Shown here piece after piece: positions 33,045-46,447 of a stretch of DNA of 64,000 nt; the first letter of the stretch is position 1, and the number at the start of each line of letters is the position of its first letter. Origin of the DNA: Deinococcus sp. JMULE3 (lineage in GTDB: Bacteria > Deinococcota > Deinococci > Deinococcales > Deinococcaceae); assembly GCF_013337115.1 (NCBI RefSeq), contig NZ_SGWE01000004.1, positions 682,001 to 746,000 of the forward strand, read 5' to 3'. The translations under genes and the position numbers were made by a program. A model generated the notes under the pieces. The model saw only the letters and a list, made by a program, of their open reading frames with translations. It had not been told where the DNA came from and ran no database searches.

Positions 33045-33613
33045 CAGCTGGGTTCGATCAGGCCGTAGTGGCCGTCCTTGCGGCGGTACACGACCCCGCA
33101 GGTGTTGCGCATGTTCATGAACACGTAGAAGTCGTGTCCCAGCGCCTCCATCTGCGCGACGGCGTCCTCGGGACTCATGGGGCGCATCTCAAAGCGTTTC
33201 TGCCGCACGATCTCGGGCGCAAACTCGGTCACGTCGTCCAGTCCGGCGTTCACGTCCGCCTCGGCCGGGCCGGGTTCGGGCTGGGGCGCGGCGTCGTGGC
33301 GGTGCTTGAGGTAGCGGGTCTTGAACTTACGCAGCTGGCGTTCCAGGACGTCGCTGGCCTTGTCGATCGCGGCGTACATGTCCGAGTGGTGCTCCTCGGC
33401 GCGGATGATGCCGCTGGGGACATTGAGCTGCACCTCGACGCGGTTGCGCCGCCCGGCGTCGCGGACGTCGCGGACGGTCAGGGTCACGCGTGCATCGGTG
33501 ATCTGGTCATTGAAACGATCCAGGCGCGTGAGTTTCTCCTCGACGTAGTCGCGCATGGCATCGGTGACTTCAACGTTACGGCCAGACAGCTTGTAGATGT
33601 GCACGGCTTTCAC
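33044..33613 (-). CDS. hpf: Ribosome hibernation-promoting factor, long form
   Basis: This 189-residue long HPF has an N-terminal S30AE/YfiA domain (about 1-100, with LSGRNVEVTDAMRDYVEEKL) that binds the 30S decoding region. A linker and a C-terminal dimerisation domain (RFEMRPMSPEDAVAQME; GHDFYVFMN) follow, enabling 100S ribosome dimers. The GTG start has GGAAGAG ahead of it. The promoter at 33656-33685 gives a leader of about 36 bases. Expression is usually raised in stationary phase or starvation. Confidence 0.95.
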   Translation of the reverse strand: MKAVHIYKLSGRNVEVTDAMRDYVEEKLTRLDRFNDQITDARVTLTVRDVRDAGRRNRVEVQLNVPSGIIRAEEHHSDMYAAIDKASDVLERQLRKFKTRYLKHRHDAAPQPEPGPAEADVNAGLDDVTEFAPEIVRQKRFEMRPMSPEDAVAQMEALGHDFYVFMNMRNTCGVVYRRKDGHYGLIEPS

Positions 33614-33655
33614 CTCTTCCTTTTCCCGGAGGAGTGGGTCGGGCTCCGGTGATTC

Positions 33656-33685
33656 ACTCTAGTCGCAAGGTCATGAGACTGTCAT
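33656..33685 (-). promoter_or_regulatory. Promoter of hpf
   Basis: On the minus strand ATGACA (33685-33680) and TAGAGT (33661-33656) are 18 bases apart, with a good ribosome-binding site downstream. Confidence 0.55.
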
Positions 33686-33794
33686 GCGAGCAGTTCACAG
33701 CGTCACCCCCTTGTTTCGCGGTATGCTCCGGGGTAGAGCGCTCCCCCCAACTGCATGAAGATGGCGGGGGCTGCCCGGCGTGAGCCACGCGCGC

Positions 33795-33800
33795 TAGCAT
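33795..33800 (+). promoter_or_regulatory. -10 element of the TetR gene (leaderless)
   Basis: TAGCAT lies six bases before the GTG start at 33807, with no ribosome-binding site. The same arrangement (TAGCGT before GGGGGC-ATG) is seen at 60841-60854. Confidence 0.55.
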
Positions 33801-33806
33801 GGGGGC

Positions 33807-34460
<654 letters not shown>

Positions 34461-34470
34461 CCCGAACAGC

Positions 34471-34505
34471 CAGCGGGCCGCCCCGATGATCAGGGCGGCC
34501 CGCTG
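34471..34505. terminator. Bidirectional hairpin terminator
   Basis: A perfect 13-bp stem (CAGCGGGCCGCCC / GGGCGGCCCGCTG) with a 9-base loop lies between convergent tetR and the CoA-transferase gene. Confidence 0.7.
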
Positions 34506-34508
34506 AGG

Positions 34509-35875
<1,367 letters not shown>

Positions 35876-35879
<4 letters not shown>

Positions 35880-37162
35880 GCCTCCACCCGCTCGATGATC
35901 GCGGCCTCGCCCTGCCCGACACCCACGCACAGCGTCGCCAGCCCGTAGCGGCCCTCGCGGCGGGCCAGTTCGTGCGTCAGCGCCACGATCAGGCGCGCGC
36001 CGCTCATGCCCAGCGGGTGGCCCAGGGCGATGGCGCCGCCGTTCACGTTCACGCGCTCCTGGGGCAGCTCCAGTTCGCGGATGCAGGCCAGGGCCTGCGC
36101 GGCGAAGGCCTCGTTCAGTTCGATCAGGTCGAGGTCCTGCACGCTCAGGCCGGTGCGGGAGAGCAGCTTTCGGGTGGCGGGAATGGGACCGAGGCCCATC
36201 ACGCGGGCCTCCACGCCGGCCGCTGCCGCGCCCACCCAGCGGGCCAGTGGCGTGACGCCCAGTTCGCGGGCCTTCGCGGCGCTCATCAGGACCAGCGCGG
36301 CGGCGCCGTCGTTCAGGCCACTGGCGTTCCCGGCGGTCACGCTGCCGCCCTTGCGGAAGGCGGGTTTCAGGCCCGCCAGGGTCGCCTCGTCGGTGGCGAG
36401 GGTGAAGCCCCCCTCGGTGCGGGTCACGCGGGGGTGCTCGTCGGTGTCGAACACGGTGACGCCCTTGCGGCCCTTGACCTGCACCGGCACGATCTCGTCT
36501 TTGAAGCGTCCGGCGTTCAGGGCGTCCATCGTCTTGCGCTGACTGTTCAGTGCGAAGGCGTCCTGGTCCTCGCGGGTGATCTCACCACCGGCATACGTGC
36601 CCTCGCGGCTGCGCTGCGCGATGTTCTCGGCGGTCTCCCCCATCGCCTCCAGCGGGAACAGGGCCTCCATGGCGGGGTTCGGGAAGCGCCAGCCGAGCGT
36701 CGTGTCATACGCGGTGACGTTGCCGTTCGCGAAGGCCTGCGCGCCCTTGGGCATCACGAGGGGCGCGCGGGTCATGCTCTCCACGCCACCCGCCACGTAC
36801 ACGTCCCCATCGCCGTTGCGGATCGCGCGGGCCGCCGTGTTGATGGCCGACAGGCCACTGGCGCACAGGCGGTTCACGGTCAGGCCCGCCACACTGTCCG
36901 GCAGGCCCGCGAGCAGGGCGGCCATGCGGGCCACGTTGCGGTTGTCCTCGCCCGCCTGGTTCGCGCAGCCGAGGATCACCTCCTCGATCTGATCGGCGGG
37001 GACACCACTGCGGGCGACCGCCTCGCGGATGGCGTGCGCGGCCAGATCATCCGGGCGGACGGTGGATAGCGCGCCACGGATCGCGCCGATGGGCGTGCGG
37101 ACGGCCGCGACGATCACCACGTCACGGTCTTGCAGAGAACTGACAGTAGGAAGCTGGGACAC
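35876..37162 (-). CDS. Acetyl-CoA acyltransferase (thiolase), 3-oxoadipyl-CoA thiolase-like
   Basis: A 428-residue thiolase. The acyl-binding cysteine is Cys100 in NRLCASGLS, catalytic His in [15 protein letters not shown] and Cys in TLCVGVGQG. The [16 protein letters not shown] segment is typical of PcaF-type thiolases acting on 3-oxoadipyl-CoA, though acetoacetyl-CoA activity is equally possible. The GTG at 37162 has GGAGG nine bases upstream. The longer frame to 37312 covers non-conserved sequence. With the coupled CoA-transferase it forms a two-gene unit that activates and cleaves a 3-oxoacid. Confidence 0.9.
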
Positions 37163-37296
37163 GGTGGGAAACCTCCGGGAAAGCAGGCGGGAGGGCCTCC
37201 GTGGTTCAGAGGGAGGCCCGGAATGAACGCAGTTGACGCCTGCATTCAAGCGCGCCGCGCCCCCAGTTGGGAAGGGCCGCCGGCCTGTCAAACGGA

Positions 37297-37333
37297 ACGC
37301 CGCCCCTGACACCAGAGGTGCGCGGGGCGGCGT
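37297..37333 (-). terminator. Hairpin terminator of the small gene upstream of thiolase
   Basis: A 10-bp stem ACGCCGCCCC / GGGGCGGCGT separates the small ORF at 37372 from the thiolase operon. Confidence 0.5.
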
Positions 37334-37371
37334 GCGGAACGCGATTGTAAAGAGGGGGCCTGTCGGGCGCG

Positions 37372-37587
37372 TCAGCCCAGGCGGCTGCGGCGCAGGCGGC
37401 CCAGCAGGGCGAACACCTGCCGCTGCTCCTCAGCGTGAATAGCGCGGCGGATCGCCTCGGGCGACAGGGGTTTCAGGTCGGTGGGGCTGCTCACCACCGC
37501 CGGCGCTTCCGACGCGTTCGGCTCGTCCAGGTAGGGGGTGCCCCAGCGGCCCCATGTCGCGTCCATGTCCCTCACCTTCCTGGTCAT
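37372..37587 (-). CDS. Small unknown protein
   Basis: A 71-residue protein ([20 protein letters not shown]...) with a basic C-terminus ([11 protein letters not shown]). It has no recognised domain. Two starts compete. ATG 37587 has TACCCT six bases ahead (leaderless). ATG 37566 has an AAGGTGAG ribosome-binding site. The upstream extension of the open frame is not supported. It lies divergent from pgi. Confidence 0.55.
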   Translation of the reverse strand: MTRKVRDMDATWGRWGTPYLDEPNASEAPAVVSSPTDLKPLSPEAIRRAIHAEEQRQVFALLGRLRRSRLG

Positions 37588-37834
37588 GCGTTCAGGGTAG
37601 TCATGCAACTCACACAATTCTCTGACGGAACCTGACGACCCGCCCCGGCAGCCACCCGGTCCATTGCGTCCGGAACGAACCGGAATGGCCGGTCCGCACG
37701 CCCCCACGCACATGAGTGCCGCCTGAAGGCTCCCTCCCTACACACCCCGCCGCCCCACAGGCCGGGTGCGGAGTATCCTCGCGGGCGGACAGGCTGGCGC
37801 CCCACGCACGAGCGCCGGCCGAAGGGAGACGCGC

Positions 37835-39466
37835 ATGACCATCACGCAAACGGCCGCCTGGAGCGCCCTGCTCGACCACCACCGCGCCCTGCAGGGCACC
37901 CACCTGCGGGACCTGTTCGCGCAGGACCCCGCGCGCGGCGAACGCCTGACCGCCGAGGGCGCGGGCCTGTACCTCGACTACAGCAAGAACCGCGTGACCG
38001 ACGAGACCCTGACCCTGCTGCTGAACCTCGCACGGGAGACCGGCGTGACCGCCAAGCGCGACGCGATGTTCGCGGGCGAGAAGATCAACGTCACCGAGGG
38101 TCGCGCCGTGCTGCACACCGCGCTGCGCGCCCCGGCAGGCGCGACCGTCATGGTGGACGGCCACAACGTCGTCCCCGACGTGCACGAGGTGCTGGGCCGC
38201 ATGGCCGCCTTCGCGGATCAGGTGCGCGCCGGAACGTGGCTGGGCTACACCGGCAAGCCGCTGAAGAACATCGTGAACATCGGCATCGGCGGCAGCGACC
38301 TGGGCCCCGTCATGGCCTACGAGGCGCTGAAACACTACGCGCAGCGGGATCTGACACTGCGCTTCGTGTCCAACGTGGACGGCACCGACCTGACCGAGAA
38401 GACCCGCGACCTCGACCCGGCCGAAACGCTCGTGATCGTGAGTTCCAAGACCTTCACCACGCAGGAGACCATGGCGAACGCCCACAGCGCCCGCGCGTGG
38501 CTCCTCGCGGCGCTGGGCGACGAGTCGGCCGTCGCGCGGCACTTCGTGGCCGTCTCAACCAACGCCGACGCCGTCCAGAACTTCGGGATCGACACCGCGA
38601 ACATGTTCGGCTTCTGGGACTGGGTGGGCGGCCGCTACTCCATGGACAGCGCCATCGGCCTGAGCCTGATGCTCGCCATCAGCCCGGACGGGTTCCACGA
38701 ACTGCTCGCCGGGTTCCACGCCATGGACGAACACTTCCGCACCGCCCCGCTCGAGCAGAACCTGCCCGTCCTGCTGGGAATGCTGGGCATCTGGTACAAC
38801 AACTTCTTCGACGCGCAGAGTCACGCCGTGCTGCCGTACGACCAGTACCTCGCGTACTTCCCCGCGTACCTGCAGCAGCTCGACATGGAGAGCAACGGGA
38901 AGCACATCACCCTGGACGGCCAGACCACCGACTACCAGACCGGACCGGTCATCTGGGGTCAGCCCGGCACGAACGGCCAGCACGCCTTCTACCAGCTGAT
39001 CCACCAGGGCACCAAACTGATCCCCTGCGACTTCATCGGCTTCTGCCAGACCCTCAACCCCCTCCCCCTGAAAGGCGGCGCGCCCCACCACGACCTCCTC
39101 ATGGCGAACGTATTCGCGCAGACCGAAGCCCTCGCCTTCGGCAAGACCCTGGACCAGGTCCTCCAGGAGGGCGTCCCCGCGGACCTCGCCCCGCACCGCG
39201 TGTTCGACGGGAACCGCCCCACCAACACCATCCTCGCCGACCGCCTCACCCCCCACACCCTCGGCGCGCTGATCGCGCTGTACGAACACAAGGTCTTCGT
39301 GCAGGGCGCCGTGTGGAACATCAACTCCTTCGACCAGTGGGGCGTGGAACTCGGCAAGGTCCTCGCCGGGAAGATCGTGCCCGAACTGCACGCCCAGACC
39401 GAGCCGGAACTGCACCACGACAGCAGCACCAACGCCCTGATCCGCCGCTACCGCACCCACCGCTGA
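37835..39466 (+). CDS. pgi: Glucose-6-phosphate isomerase
   Basis: A 543-residue Pgi of the long (proteobacterial/eukaryotic) type, interconverting glucose-6-P and fructose-6-P. Signatures are [26 protein letters not shown] and the catalytic Glu in [18 protein letters not shown]. The final Lys is in the [11 protein letters not shown] segment. Downstream lies a terminator (39480-39507). It pairs functionally with ppsA in the window for gluconeogenesis. Confidence 0.96.
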   Translation: MTITQTAAWSALLDHHRALQGTHLRDLFAQDPARGERLTAEGAGLYLDYSKNRVTDETLTLLLNLARETGVTAKRDAMFAGEKINVTEGRAVLHTALRAPAGATVMVDGHNVVPDVHEVLGRMAAFADQVRAGTWLGYTGKPLKNIVNIGIGGSDLGPVMAYEALKHYAQRDLTLRFVSNVDGTDLTEKTRDLDPAETLVIVSSKTFTTQETMANAHSARAWLLAALGDESAVARHFVAVSTNADAVQNFGIDTANMFGFWDWVGGRYSMDSAIGLSLMLAISPDGFHELLAGFHAMDEHFRTAPLEQNLPVLLGMLGIWYNNFFDAQSHAVLPYDQYLAYFPAYLQQLDMESNGKHITLDGQTTDYQTGPVIWGQPGTNGQHAFYQLIHQGTKLIPCDFIGFCQTLNPLPLKGGAPHHDLLMANVFAQTEALAFGKTLDQVLQEGVPADLAPHRVFDGNRPTNTILADRLTPHTLGALIALYEHKVFVQGAVWNINSFDQWGVELGKVLAGKIVPELHAQTEPELHHDSSTNALIRRYRTHR

Positions 39467-39479
39467 CCCGCACCCACCC

Positions 39480-39507
39480 GCCGGAGGCTCCCACCAGAGC
39501 CTCCGGC
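39480..39507 (+). terminator. Terminator of pgi
   Basis: A perfect 10-bp stem GCCGGAGGCT / AGCCTCCGGC with an 8-base loop, followed by CTTCCATTCC. Confidence 0.65.
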
Positions 39508-39610
39508 CTTCCATTCCCGAAAAAACCACAGTTCCCACACGCTCAGACCTGCTATACCTGCACGCAGAACCCCCCTCAACCCCCACTTCGAAACCACCCA
39601 GGAGGTGCCC

Positions 39611-41938
39611 GTGCGACTCACGCTGCAACCCACCCCCCAGCAGGCCAGCGCCCTGAGCGACACGCGCACCCACGCCAGCCGCCTCATGAACAGCCTCCTC
39701 GTGCAGGCCCGCCGCAACCCCGACACTCCCACCGACGACCTCCTCAGCGCCCACCCCGACGCCCCCGCCCTGCCGCAAGCCACCCGCCGCGCCGCCGCCC
39801 AGGCCGCCCACGACGCCCGCCACAACACCAGAGGCGGCCTGAAAGGCGAAAGCTACTGGCTCGACGCCCGCAGCCTCCGCATCAACCCAACCACCGGCCA
39901 CGTCACCCTCTGGACCCTCCAGGGCCGCCAGACCATCCCCACCCGACTCGGCAACTACCAACGCCACCTCCTCAACACCGGCCGCGTCCAGGGCGGCCGC
40001 GTCACCCAGGCCCGCAACGGCGACTGGTACGTCAACATCCAACTCGACACCCCAACCCACACCAGCCCCACCAAGCCCAAACGCGACCCGCTCACTGAGC
40101 GGATCGACCAACTGGAACGCGAAGGGAAATACGACGACATCGTGCGCCTCCTGCGCCGCCGAACCCTCGATTCGAAACAGACGGGGCAGTACGCACTGTC
40201 CCTGCTCGAAACAGGCGAGACGGACGCGGCCGAGATCCGCCTGCTGCGCGCCGCGAGCGACACGAACGCCGACGCCCGGATTCACCTGGGCCTGAGTCTC
40301 CTGGCCGCCATGCGCAGCAGCCCGGAAGCCCGACTTGCCCACGCCCGCCGCGGACTGGACGCCCTGCCGGACGAGGTGACCCGCTGGTGGCTGGTCTGCT
40401 CCTATTCCCGCGCACTCGTCGAACTGGGCAGCGCACCGGACGCGCAGCGCCTGATGGCCGACGTGCTGGACGAGATTCCCGTCTCAGAACTGCGGTCCAG
40501 GGCTCGCGCCCTCTACTTCGCTCAGAACGTCAGCGCCTCCATGGACGACTTCGAATCGCAGGACCGCTACGCCCGCGAGGCCCTGCGCCTGTTCGACCTG
40601 CTGGGCGGCCACAGCGAGAGCCTGTCTCTGCGGCTCGATCTCGGGTACCGCCTGTTCTTCGAGGGGCGTCCCGACGAGGCGTTCGCCATGGTCCACGAGG
40701 TGCTGCGCCGCGCGGAGGAACTCAACGACCACCGCCGCGACACCGCCCACCTGATCCTGGGTGAACTGTACCTGCTGAACGAACATTTCGACGCCGCCTG
40801 CCGACATCTCACCGCCTGCCTGGATATCCAGAAGCTCCAGGGCAGCGACCGGTTCAACCTGCTGGCACGGGCCCTGCGGGCCGAGGGCATGTGGCGACTC
40901 GAACAGATCGACACGGCAGATTTCGAGCGTGAAATGGAAGCCCTGCGCCCCGCACAGGAATTCGACACGGTGACCCAGACGTTCTACCTGGGACTGCTGG
41001 CCTTTGAACGGCACCGTTTCGCGGAGGCCGAGGCGGCGTTCGAGCGGGTCGCCCGAGGTGTCGCCCTGTTCGACGGCTTCCGCCTGCGCTCAAACGCATT
41101 CCTGACGTACTGCCGCTGGAGCAAGGGGCAGCCCCTCCTGGAGGCGAGTTCTGACCTACTGGACGTGCTGGCCCACATCGGCGGTGAACTCGCGCTGGCG
41201 ATCGATGCCGACCGACTGGCGTCCCTGTACGCTGCCTTCGCCGCGCAGGATCTCGGTGGCGGCGCCGCCCGCCGACTCGCCCTGCGGGCCCGGCCCGTGC
41301 TGGGGATTCAACTGCTGGGGGACTTCGCCGTGCGCGTCAATACGACCGAGGTGCATGTCCGCCTCCGCAAGGCGCGGGAGTTGCTGGCCCTGCTGGTCGT
41401 TCGTGGTCCGGCGACGCGCGATCAACTCATGACAGCCCTGTGGGACGGAGAAGCGCGGGCGGAACTCGGTTCGTACTTCAAGCAGGCCCTGCATGGTTTG
41501 CGGGAAAGCCTGCGTCCCCTGCTGCCGCAGGGACACGACCCGGTCCCATGGAATGGCGTGCAGTACCGGCTGTCCGATCGATTCGACATCCACAGTGACG
41601 TGCTCCAACTGAAACGCTGGGGGCAGCTCAACAGCGCGCAGCAGCGGCAGCTGGTCGAGGTCGCCGCCGGGGTATTCCTTCCCGAGGGCACCACGGAGTG
41701 GGTCAGCGAGGAACGAGACCTCTCGGAGGCGCAGTGGCTGGCACTCGTGATGTCGGTCGGGCAGGCGCTTCAGGCCGCCGAACCTGCCGCTGCCGCACAG
41801 GTCTACCTTCAGGCCACGCGCATGAACCCCCTGTTTGAATCTGCGTGGCTCGCGACAGCGGCAGCGTACGATCAGGCCGGTCTCACCCACCTGGCCCAGC
41901 AGACCAGAGAGTCGGCCAAACGCTATCTGTACAGCTAA
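39611..41938 (+). CDS. TnpB-N-terminus / TPR / SARP-like DNA-binding fusion regulator
   Basis: A 775-residue protein with three parts. Residues 1-158 look like the N-terminus of an IS200/IS605 TnpB transposase ([45 protein letters not shown]) and stop where the RuvC nuclease would begin. Residues 160-560 are tandem TPR-like helices. Residues 565-645 are a winged-helix SARP/OmpR-like DNA-binding domain ([22 protein letters not shown]), followed by a BTAD-like helical tail. Canonical SARPs place the winged helix first, so the order here is inverted. GTG 39611 has AGGAGG five bases ahead. TATACC near 39553 is a possible -10. An exported peptide gene follows 120 bases later. Confidence 0.8.
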   Translation: MRLTLQPTPQQASALSDTRTHASRLMNSLLVQARRNPDTPTDDLLSAHPDAPALPQATRRAAAQAAHDARHNTRGGLKGESYWLDARSLRINPTTGHVTLWTLQGRQTIPTRLGNYQRHLLNTGRVQGGRVTQARNGDWYVNIQLDTPTHTSPTKPKRDPLTERIDQLEREGKYDDIVRLLRRRTLDSKQTGQYALSLLETGETDAAEIRLLRAASDTNADARIHLGLSLLAAMRSSPEARLAHARRGLDALPDEVTRWWLVCSYSRALVELGSAPDAQRLMADVLDEIPVSELRSRARALYFAQNVSASMDDFESQDRYAREALRLFDLLGGHSESLSLRLDLGYRLFFEGRPDEAFAMVHEVLRRAEELNDHRRDTAHLILGELYLLNEHFDAACRHLTACLDIQKLQGSDRFNLLARALRAEGMWRLEQIDTADFEREMEALRPAQEFDTVTQTFYLGLLAFERHRFAEAEAAFERVARGVALFDGFRLRSNAFLTYCRWSKGQPLLEASSDLLDVLAHIGGELALAIDADRLASLYAAFAAQDLGGGAARRLALRARPVLGIQLLGDFAVRVNTTEVHVRLRKARELLALLVVRGPATRDQLMTALWDGEARAELGSYFKQALHGLRESLRPLLPQGHDPVPWNGVQYRLSDRFDIHSDVLQLKRWGQLNSAQQRQLVEVAAGVFLPEGTTEWVSEERDLSEAQWLALVMSVGQALQAAEPAAAAQVYLQATRMNPLFESAWLATAAAYDQAGLTHLAQQTRESAKRYLYS

Positions 41939-41990
41939 AAAATCGACGTCCGATGGTGGCTGCTACCGTCGCACCCGGTTCTCACAGGGC

Positions 41991-42024
41991 GTTGACCAGC
42001 GGTTAACCGGCCTTCAGGCACACT
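41991..42024 (+). promoter_or_regulatory. Possible SARP operator: direct heptamers in front of the peptide gene
   Basis: GTTGACC (41991-41997) and GTTAACC (42002-42008) are direct repeats with an 11-base period, as in SARP-bound promoters. The second also lies in the palindrome CGGTTAACCG (42000-42009). A weak -10 candidate CACACT is at 42019-42024. CGGTTAACC recurs at 42178-42186, at the stop codon of the peptide gene. Confidence 0.5.
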
Positions 42025-42058
42025 TCATTCAGTCAAGCCGCTGTGGAGGTTGCTGAAT

Positions 42059-42184
42059 ATGAAGAATGTTCTTGGTCGTTGCCTGATTTTGCTGTCCCTC
42101 ATGCTGTCCCCGGTCAGCGCATCCCCCGACGTTCACACCGCGCCTGACTGCTGCCCGACCGGCCAGTCGCCGGTCAACGGTTAA
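42059..42184 (+). CDS. Small exported peptide (41 residues)
   Basis: A short gene with a ribosome-binding site (GGAGG) nine bases before the ATG. Residues 1-21 are a clean signal peptide (basic MKNVLGR, hydrophobic core, VSA cleavage site). Cleavage would release a 20-residue peptide beginning SPDVHTAPDCCP and ending PVNG, with adjacent cysteines. It has no recognised family. It lies directly downstream of, and on the same strand as, the TPR/SARP-type regulator. The pairing of a TPR regulator with a short exported peptide recalls peptide quorum-sensing systems, but that is inference. Confidence 0.6.
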   Translation: MKNVLGRCLILLSLMLSPVSASPDVHTAPDCCPTGQSPVNG

Positions 42185-42186
42185 CC

Positions 42187-42302
42187 CCACCCCTTACCTT
42201 CTTCGTCTGCGGCTTTGAGTCGAGCGTCTTCTCCAGCGTCTTCCTGATTTCGTTTCGTCTTCTTCTTCGTTGTCTTCGTCTTCTTTTGCGTCTTCCTGCG
42301 TT
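42187..42302. repeat. Low-complexity GAAGAC/GTCTTC tract
   Basis: GTCTTC units recur about six times within about 110 bases, mixed with CTTCTTCG. On the minus strand this reads as repeated GAAGAC and AAG codons. It lies between the peptide gene and the terminator of ppsR. The minus-strand open frame through it (Lys-rich) has no start or ribosome-binding site of its own. Confidence 0.6.
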
Positions 42303-42315
42303 GTGTTGTGACTCT

Positions 42316-42345
42316 GGGGGTTCCGTGCGCGCAGCCGGAACCCCC
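42316..42345 (-). terminator. Terminator of ppsR
   Basis: A perfect 10-bp stem GGGGGTTCCG / CGGAACCCCC with a 10-base loop, just after the stop of the minus-strand ppsR gene. Confidence 0.65.
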
Positions 42346-42392
42346 GGCCGCTTGTTGGGGCTGGCCGCGCCTGCTCGGGTGCGGCCAGTTGT

Positions 42393-43205
42393 TTACTGGG
42401 TGGCGCGGAGGGTGTTGAGGATGGCGGCGGCGATCTCCTCGACGCTGGCGCTGGTGGTGTCGCGGACGGGGATGGCGGCGCGATGGAAGAGGCGTTCGGC
42501 GCGGCGGACTTCGTGTTCGCACTGTTCGAGGCTGGCGTAGCGGCTGCCGGGTTTGCGCTGGGTGCGGATGGCGTGCAGTCGGCGGGGGTCGATGGTGAGG
42601 GCGTGGAGTTTGTGTCGGTGGGGTTCGAGGGGGATGGGGAGGCCGGTGCGGTCGAAGTCGTCTTCGGCGAGGGGGTAGTTGCTGGCGCGGATGCCGTGCT
42701 GGAGGGCGAGGAAGAGGCTGGTGGGGGTCTTGCCGGCGCGGGAGACGCCGACGAGGATGACGTCGCTGAGGCCGTACTGCTTGTCGCCGATGCCGTCGTC
42801 GGTGGCGAGGGCGAAGTCGAGGGCGTCCATGCGGGACAGGTACGCTTCGCTGTCGTGCATGTCGTGGTGGCGGCCGATCTGGCGGACGGCGGGCATGCCG
42901 AACTGGGTCTCTAAGGTGCTCAGGCCGGGGCCGAGGAGGTCGAAGACTTCGGCGGGGGCGGTCTGGAGTTCGCGCAGGACGTCGGGGTGGGTGACGGTGG
43001 TGAAGATGATGGGCGCCTCGCCGCGGTCGTGGAGGGCGGTGACTTCGCGGCAGACGGCCTGCGCGGCGTGGGTGTCGGCGGTGAAGGGGCGGCGCAGGTA
43101 GCGCAGGGGTTGATCGGGGAAGTGGGCGAGAAGGGCGCGGGCCATGTTCTCGGCGGTGAGGCCGGTGTGGTCGCTGACGATCAGGACGGTGCGGGGTTGG
43201 GGCAT
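42393..43205 (-). CDS. ppsR: Phosphoenolpyruvate synthase regulatory protein (kinase/pyrophosphorylase, DUF299)
   Basis: A 270-residue bifunctional regulator that phosphorylates and dephosphorylates PEP synthase or PPDK. The N-terminus has [19 protein letters not shown], and the P-loop [12 protein letters not shown] is near residue 148. The C-terminal part carries the conserved [16 protein letters not shown] 43205 begins the family homology. The longer frame to 43349 is Pro/His-rich and non-conserved. It is divergent from its probable target ppsA, a known arrangement. Confidence 0.93.
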   Translation of the reverse strand: MPQPRTVLIVSDHTGLTAENMARALLAHFPDQPLRYLRRPFTADTHAAQAVCREVTALHDRGEAPIIFTTVTHPDVLRELQTAPAEVFDLLGPGLSTLETQFGMPAVRQIGRHHDMHDSEAYLSRMDALDFALATDDGIGDKQYGLSDVILVGVSRAGKTPTSLFLALQHGIRASNYPLAEDDFDRTGLPIPLEPHRHKLHALTIDPRRLHAIRTQRKPGSRYASLEQCEHEVRRAERLFHRAAIPVRDTTSASVEEIAAAILNTLRATQ

Positions 43206-43388
43206 GGGGTCAGGGTGACATGCGCGGGCGGGGTGGCCGGTGGGGGTTCGGGCTGTCTGGACGGGTGGGGTGGTGTGACCGGGCGGGTGACGGGCGTGGG
43301 GGGTGGCTTCGGGTAAGGTGTGGGCGTAAGGCAACACTAATTCGCCCATTTTCAGCTTGCTGGAACCTCGCAGGAACGGTGAAAACCA

Positions 43389-45770
<2,382 letters not shown>

Positions 45771-45838
45771 GGCGAGGGCATCTCGGAGGACTGGCCCTGC
45801 ATGACCTGTGGGGCCACTTCCGCTTTACCCTGGCACCC

Positions 45839-46303
45839 ATGAGAAGCGAACTGGAAGCCAGCGTCAGGCGGCGGGGCTTCCCTCCGGAGCACTTCCGTGC
45901 TGTGCGCCTCACGCAGTACGCGGCGATCCTCGCCAGAATTCTGACGACCTTCACGACCCAGCGCACCGATTGTCCCCCGGAGCGGTGGCTCTGGACGGTG
46001 CTCAAAGGCCCCCTCCACTCCCGACACCTCACCGCAGAGGACCAGTCGGCAGATCCACCCGTCTGGCTGCACAGCCTCGTCGAACCGGAGGCCGCCGTGT
46101 GGCTGGTGCTCGAGGACTGGACGGGGACGAAACGGCAGGACCCATTCTGGCTGTTTGAGGGGACCGCCAGAGCAGCCGCCGCAGCCGTCGCGGAGGTGCC
46201 ATTCTGCGAGTACTACGTCGTTCACAGGCACTTCAACTGGCTGCTCTGCGAAAACCATCATGGGGTGCTCATCACGACGGCGGGTTTGCCTCAAAGGCCC
46301 TGA
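45839..46303 (+). CDS. Unknown protein, DUF6756-like
   Basis: A 154-residue protein rich in Trp, His and aromatic residues (RWLWTVLKGPLHSRHLTAED, then FCEYYVVHRHFNWLLCENHH). The pattern resembles DUF6756, a small family often found among immunity-type proteins, but the match is by eye. TACCCT lies seven to eight bases before ATG 45839 (leaderless). It follows ppsA by 68 bases with no clear terminator. No cognate toxin gene is nearby. Confidence 0.65.
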   Translation: MRSELEASVRRRGFPPEHFRAVRLTQYAAILARILTTFTTQRTDCPPERWLWTVLKGPLHSRHLTAEDQSADPPVWLHSLVEPEAAVWLVLEDWTGTKRQDPFWLFEGTARAAAAAVAEVPFCEYYVVHRHFNWLLCENHHGVLITTAGLPQRP

Positions 46304-46334
46304 ACCGACGTGCCCCCCACACTGCCGTCATGTC

Positions 46335-46443
46335 TCAATGAACCTTCTGGGTGGCGTGGCTGCTGCGGGAGCACATGACGCCCCGGATGCTGCTGGGCGC
46401 GGGGTTGATCGTGTCGGGTCTGCTGGTGATCGCGCGGCGCTGA
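46335..46443 (+). pseudogene. Remnant of an EamA/DMT transporter C-terminus
   Basis: An in-frame stretch ending TGA 46443 encodes WLLREHMTPRMLLGAGLIVS followed by GLLVIARR, the typical last helix of a drug/metabolite transporter. Nothing upstream continues it. An ATG-TCT-CAA-TGA precedes it. It is probably the leftover of a deletion and lies between the DUF6756-like gene and narL-type gene. Confidence 0.55.
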
Positions 46444-46447
46444 GGGA

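Noticed and set aside
39611..40085. A complete IS200/IS605 element
   Set aside because: There is no RuvC domain, no TnpA, and no subterminal hairpins or target motif were seen. Only the N-terminal segment is present.
38555..40342. 595-residue minus-strand frame across pgi and the TnpB-like segment
   Set aside because: Antisense to pgi and to a regulator with recognisable domains. The protein is Val/Gly-rich shadow sequence.
42187..42302. CRISPR-like or tandem-repeat array
   Set aside because: The GTCTTC units are short, irregular and without spacers. It is low-complexity DNA.
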